Shown here: piece by piece, positions 61,974 to 64,000 of the stretch
Numbering within the stretch: position 1 is the first letter of the stretch
Layout: every line of letters starts with the position of its first letter
From: Variovorax atrisoli 110B
GTDB taxonomy: Bacteria; Pseudomonadota; Gammaproteobacteria; Burkholderiales; Burkholderiaceae_C
DNA: 64,000 nucleotides
Direction of reading: 5' to 3'
NCBI RefSeq assembly: GCF_000382045.1
Contig: NZ_KB907456.1
Location: 62,001 to 126,000, forward strand
Notes under the pieces: model-generated
Database searches by the model: none
Told to the model about the DNA's origin: nothing
The model's input: only the letters and a program-made list of their open reading frames with translations
Translations under genes and position numbers: made by a program

Positions 61974-62106
61974 GGCGGCGTTCTTTCCGTGCGTGATTCG
62001 ATTCGGGATGGATGCGTGACAGCGCTGAATGCCTCGAATGTTAGGTTGCGCGAATCGAAACAAAAACCCGAGGACCGACAACGGATAGTTTCTGGATTCG
62101 ATCGAA

Positions 62107-63009
62107 TCAGTCCGTGGCCCGCCGCTCCAGATGTGCCACCAGCAGCTGCGCCGAGTGCGACAGCTCCGTGTCGCCCCGGAAGCAGATCGCGAAGCGCCGC
62201 CGCGCCCAGGCGTCCGTCAGCGGCATCAGCCGCAGCCCGAAGGCTTCTGCGAAAGGCCGCGCCACCTCCGCCGGCACCACGCTGATCGCCAGCCCTGCGC
62301 GCACCACCCGCAAGGCGGCGTCGAAGTTGGACACCAGCACCCGGTACACCAGCGGCTTGCCGGCCACCGCCGCCTCCCGCGCGAGCATCAGCTGCACGGC
62401 GCTCAGCGCCGGCATGCCGACGAATTCGTGGCTCAGCACCTGCTCGAAGCGCACGCTCTCGCGCTGCGCCACCGGATGCGAGGGATGGGCCACCACGGCG
62501 AGGTGGTCGCAGCGGTAGTCGCGCCGCTCCAGGCCTTCGAGGTCGGCCGCGTCCCAGCACAGGCCGATGGAGGCGCTGCCCTCGCGGATGCCGCGCACGA
62601 TCTCGGGGCTCACGCGCTCTTCCATGTCGACGCGGATGTTGCGGTGCGCCGGGTCCTGCAGGAAGTCGGCCACGTCCTCCGCCAGCGACTCGGCCATGAC
62701 CGAGGCCGAGGCCAGGATTCGCACATGCCCGCGCACGCCGCCGGCATAGGCGGCCATGTCGCGCTCGATGCGGTTCACGCTGCCGAGCATCGCGCGGGCG
62801 TGCTCCAGCAGCGTCTCTCCGGCCGGGGTGGGCACCACGCCCCGGCGCTTGCGCAGCAGAAGCGGCGTGCCCACGGTTTCCTCCAGCTGGGCCAGCCGCT
62901 TGCTGATGGCCGAGCCGACGATGCTGGCCTGCTCGCCGGCGCGCGCGATGCTGCGCGTCTCGCAGACGGCGACGAAGAGGCGAAGCGTGGTGAGGTCGAG
63001 GTCTCGCAT
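62107..63009 (-). CDS. LysR-family transcriptional regulator
   Basis: A 300-residue LysR protein: winged HTH at 1-65 (LDLTTLRLFVAVCETRSIARAGEQASIVGSAISKRLAQLEETVG) and an effector domain from about 90 (HVRILASASVMAESLAEDVADFL). Divergent from the HMG-CoA lyase-like gene with 103 bp between starts, so it likely controls that gene. The effector may be a CoA ester or acid. Confidence 0.91.
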   Translation of the reverse strand: MRDLDLTTLRLFVAVCETRSIARAGEQASIVGSAISKRLAQLEETVGTPLLLRKRRGVVPTPAGETLLEHARAMLGSVNRIERDMAAYAGGVRGHVRILASASVMAESLAEDVADFLQDPAHRNIRVDMEERVSPEIVRGIREGSASIGLCWDAADLEGLERRDYRCDHLAVVAHPSHPVAQRESVRFEQVLSHEFVGMPALSAVQLMLAREAAVAGKPLVYRVLVSNFDAALRVVRAGLAISVVPAEVARPFAEAFGLRLMPLTDAWARRRFAICFRGDTELSHSAQLLVAHLERRATD

Positions 63010-63012
63010 GAT

Positions 63013-63040
63013 GTTCCGTTCTGGAATCGGATGGCTTCCA
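63013..63040. promoter_or_regulatory. LysR-type site candidate in divergent promoter
   Basis: GTTCC-gttct-GGAAT and the overlapping TGGAA-N9-TTCCA (63022-63040) form two nested dyads close to the LysR start, the usual place for a LysR autoregulatory and activation site. Confidence 0.4.
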
Positions 63041-63112
63041 AAATATACCTTCTGAGTCGAATCGGAACTCCTACCATCGATGCCATAGCCAGCATCACCA
63101 CGGAGACAAGAC

Positions 63113-64000
63113 TTGATTCACGCCTTCCTTCCGCCGCGCGCGGTCGTCCGCGAAGTGGGCCTGCGCGACGGCCTCCAGAGCATTGCGCGCGTGCTCTCCA
63201 CCGACCACAAGCTCGAATGGATCCGCGGCGCCCACGCCGCCGGCCAGCGCGAGATCGAGGTCGGCTCCTTCGTGCCGGCGCGGCTGCTGCCGCAGCTGGC
63301 CGACACCGCCGAGCTTCTGGCCTATGCCAAGACGCTGCCCGGCCTCTTCGCCTCGGTGCTGGTGCCCAATCTCAAGGGCGCAGAGCGCGCCATCGATGGC
63401 GGGGCCGACCTGATGGTGGTGCCGCTGTCGGCCAGCCACGCGCACAGCCTGGCCAACCTGCGCAAGACGCCCGACGAGGTGGTGGCCGAGGTCGGCCGCA
63501 TCCGTGCGGCACGCGATGCCGCGGGCTCGAAGACGCTGATCGACGGCGGCGTGGGCACGGCCTTCGGCTGCACGCTGCAGGGCCACGTCGATCCCGAGGA
63601 GGTGCTGCGGCTGATGCAGGCGCTGCTCGATGCCGGCGCCGACCGCGTGAGCCTCGCCGACACCGTGGGCTACGCCGATCCGGCGATGGTGCGCAGCCTG
63701 TTCGAGCGCGCCCTGCGCATCGCGGGCGACCGGCTGTGGTGCGGCCACTTCCACGACACGCGCGGCATGGGGCTCGCGAACGTCTACGCCGCGCTCGAAG
63801 TCGGCATCACCCGCTTCGACGCCTGCCTCGCCGGTATCGGCGGCTGCCCGCACGCGCCCGGCGCCAGCGGCAACGTCGACACGGAAGACCTGGTCTTCAT
63901 GCTCGAGAGCATGAGCGTCGCCACCGGCGTCGACCTGCCGAAGCTGCTCGACCTGCGCGGGCGCGTGGCCGGCTGGCTCGAAGGCGAGACGCTGCAGGGC
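63113..64000 (+). CDS. Hydroxymethylglutaryl-CoA lyase-like protein (partial, cut by right edge)
   Basis: Aldolase-type TIM-barrel lyase; 296 residues are visible and the stop lies beyond the window. Typical signatures are VREVGLRDGLQSI (metal Asp, catalytic Arg), SLADTVGYADP, GHFHDTRGMGLANVYAAL and the catalytic-Cys segment CLAGIGGCPHAPGASGNVDTED. Family members cleave HMG-CoA to acetoacetate and acetyl-CoA, as in leucine breakdown; related enzymes use other 3-hydroxyacyl-CoA esters. The start is TTG at 63113 with GGAG seven bases upstream; no ATG fits. Divergent from the LysR gene. Confidence 0.9.
   Translation, partial: MIHAFLPPRAVVREVGLRDGLQSIARVLSTDHKLEWIRGAHAAGQREIEVGSFVPARLLPQLADTAELLAYAKTLPGLFASVLVPNLKGAERAIDGGADLMVVPLSASHAHSLANLRKTPDEVVAEVGRIRAARDAAGSKTLIDGGVGTAFGCTLQGHVDPEEVLRLMQALLDAGADRVSLADTVGYADPAMVRSLFERALRIAGDRLWCGHFHDTRGMGLANVYAALEVGITRFDACLAGIGGCPHAPGASGNVDTEDLVFMLESMSVATGVDLPKLLDLRGRVAGWLEGETLQG

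Overview
The window is about 64 kb of GC-rich chromosome, coding densely on both strands. It most resembles a Comamonadaceae betaproteobacterium such as Variovorax or Polaromonas. The evidence is gene content (several orphan Bug-type binding proteins, vanAB-type oxygenase genes, a frmA-fghA pair, a grpE-dnaK-dnaJ block), codon bias and an interspersed intergenic repeat. The assignment is an inference from family knowledge. I saw no rRNA, tRNA, CRISPR array, phage or insertion sequence.

Layout. 0-8 kb: an RND exporter (cut by the left edge), an acetyltransferase, gndA, an AraC regulator with an alpha/beta hydrolase, an RNase D-like exonuclease, a TfoX-like protein with a histone H1-like tail, a VOC protein and a second acetyltransferase. 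8-14.5 kb: a leftward cluster of a Rieske-only protein, an oxygenase catalytic protein whose own Rieske subdomain is missing, a glutathione transferase, frmA, an alpha/beta hydrolase and fghA, with a divergent LysR gene. 14.5-20 kb: aroQ and the stress operon yeaG-yeaH-spoVR. 20.8-26.7 kb: grpE-dnaK-dnaJ with a sigma-32-like promoter, an FKBP isomerase, a winged-helix regulator and psd.

26.9-44 kb is a divergent regulon around a FadR-type GntR gene that can be read as a full oxidative hexuronate/aldarate pathway: uronate dehydrogenase, SMP-30 lactonase, galactarate and glucarate dehydratases, 5-dehydro-4-deoxyglucarate dehydratase and 2-oxoglutarate semialdehyde dehydrogenase. Uptake would be by a TRAP transporter (DctPQM) and perhaps four Bug proteins. 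Two near-identical 28-bp sites mark the two arms.

44-51 kb: a binding-protein/permease fusion, a ROK-family protein whose motifs are circularly permuted, a secreted HExxH protein with Ig-like repeats, a cardiolipin synthase and a glutathione transferase. 51-60.3 kb: a methionine synthase-like protein divergent from a vanA-gntR-vanB set, then a five-gene branched-chain-type ABC importer; together they suggest uptake and demethylation of a methoxylated aromatic acid. 60.3-64 kb: a DsbA-family protein, a metallo-beta-lactamase-fold protein with an altered metal motif, a LysR regulator and an HMG-CoA lyase-like gene cut by the right edge.

The main oddities are the split Rieske oxygenase next to formaldehyde detoxification genes, the permuted ROK protein, and ten copies of a roughly 90-bp three-hairpin element, every one just 3' of a stop codon and in the same orientation to that gene.
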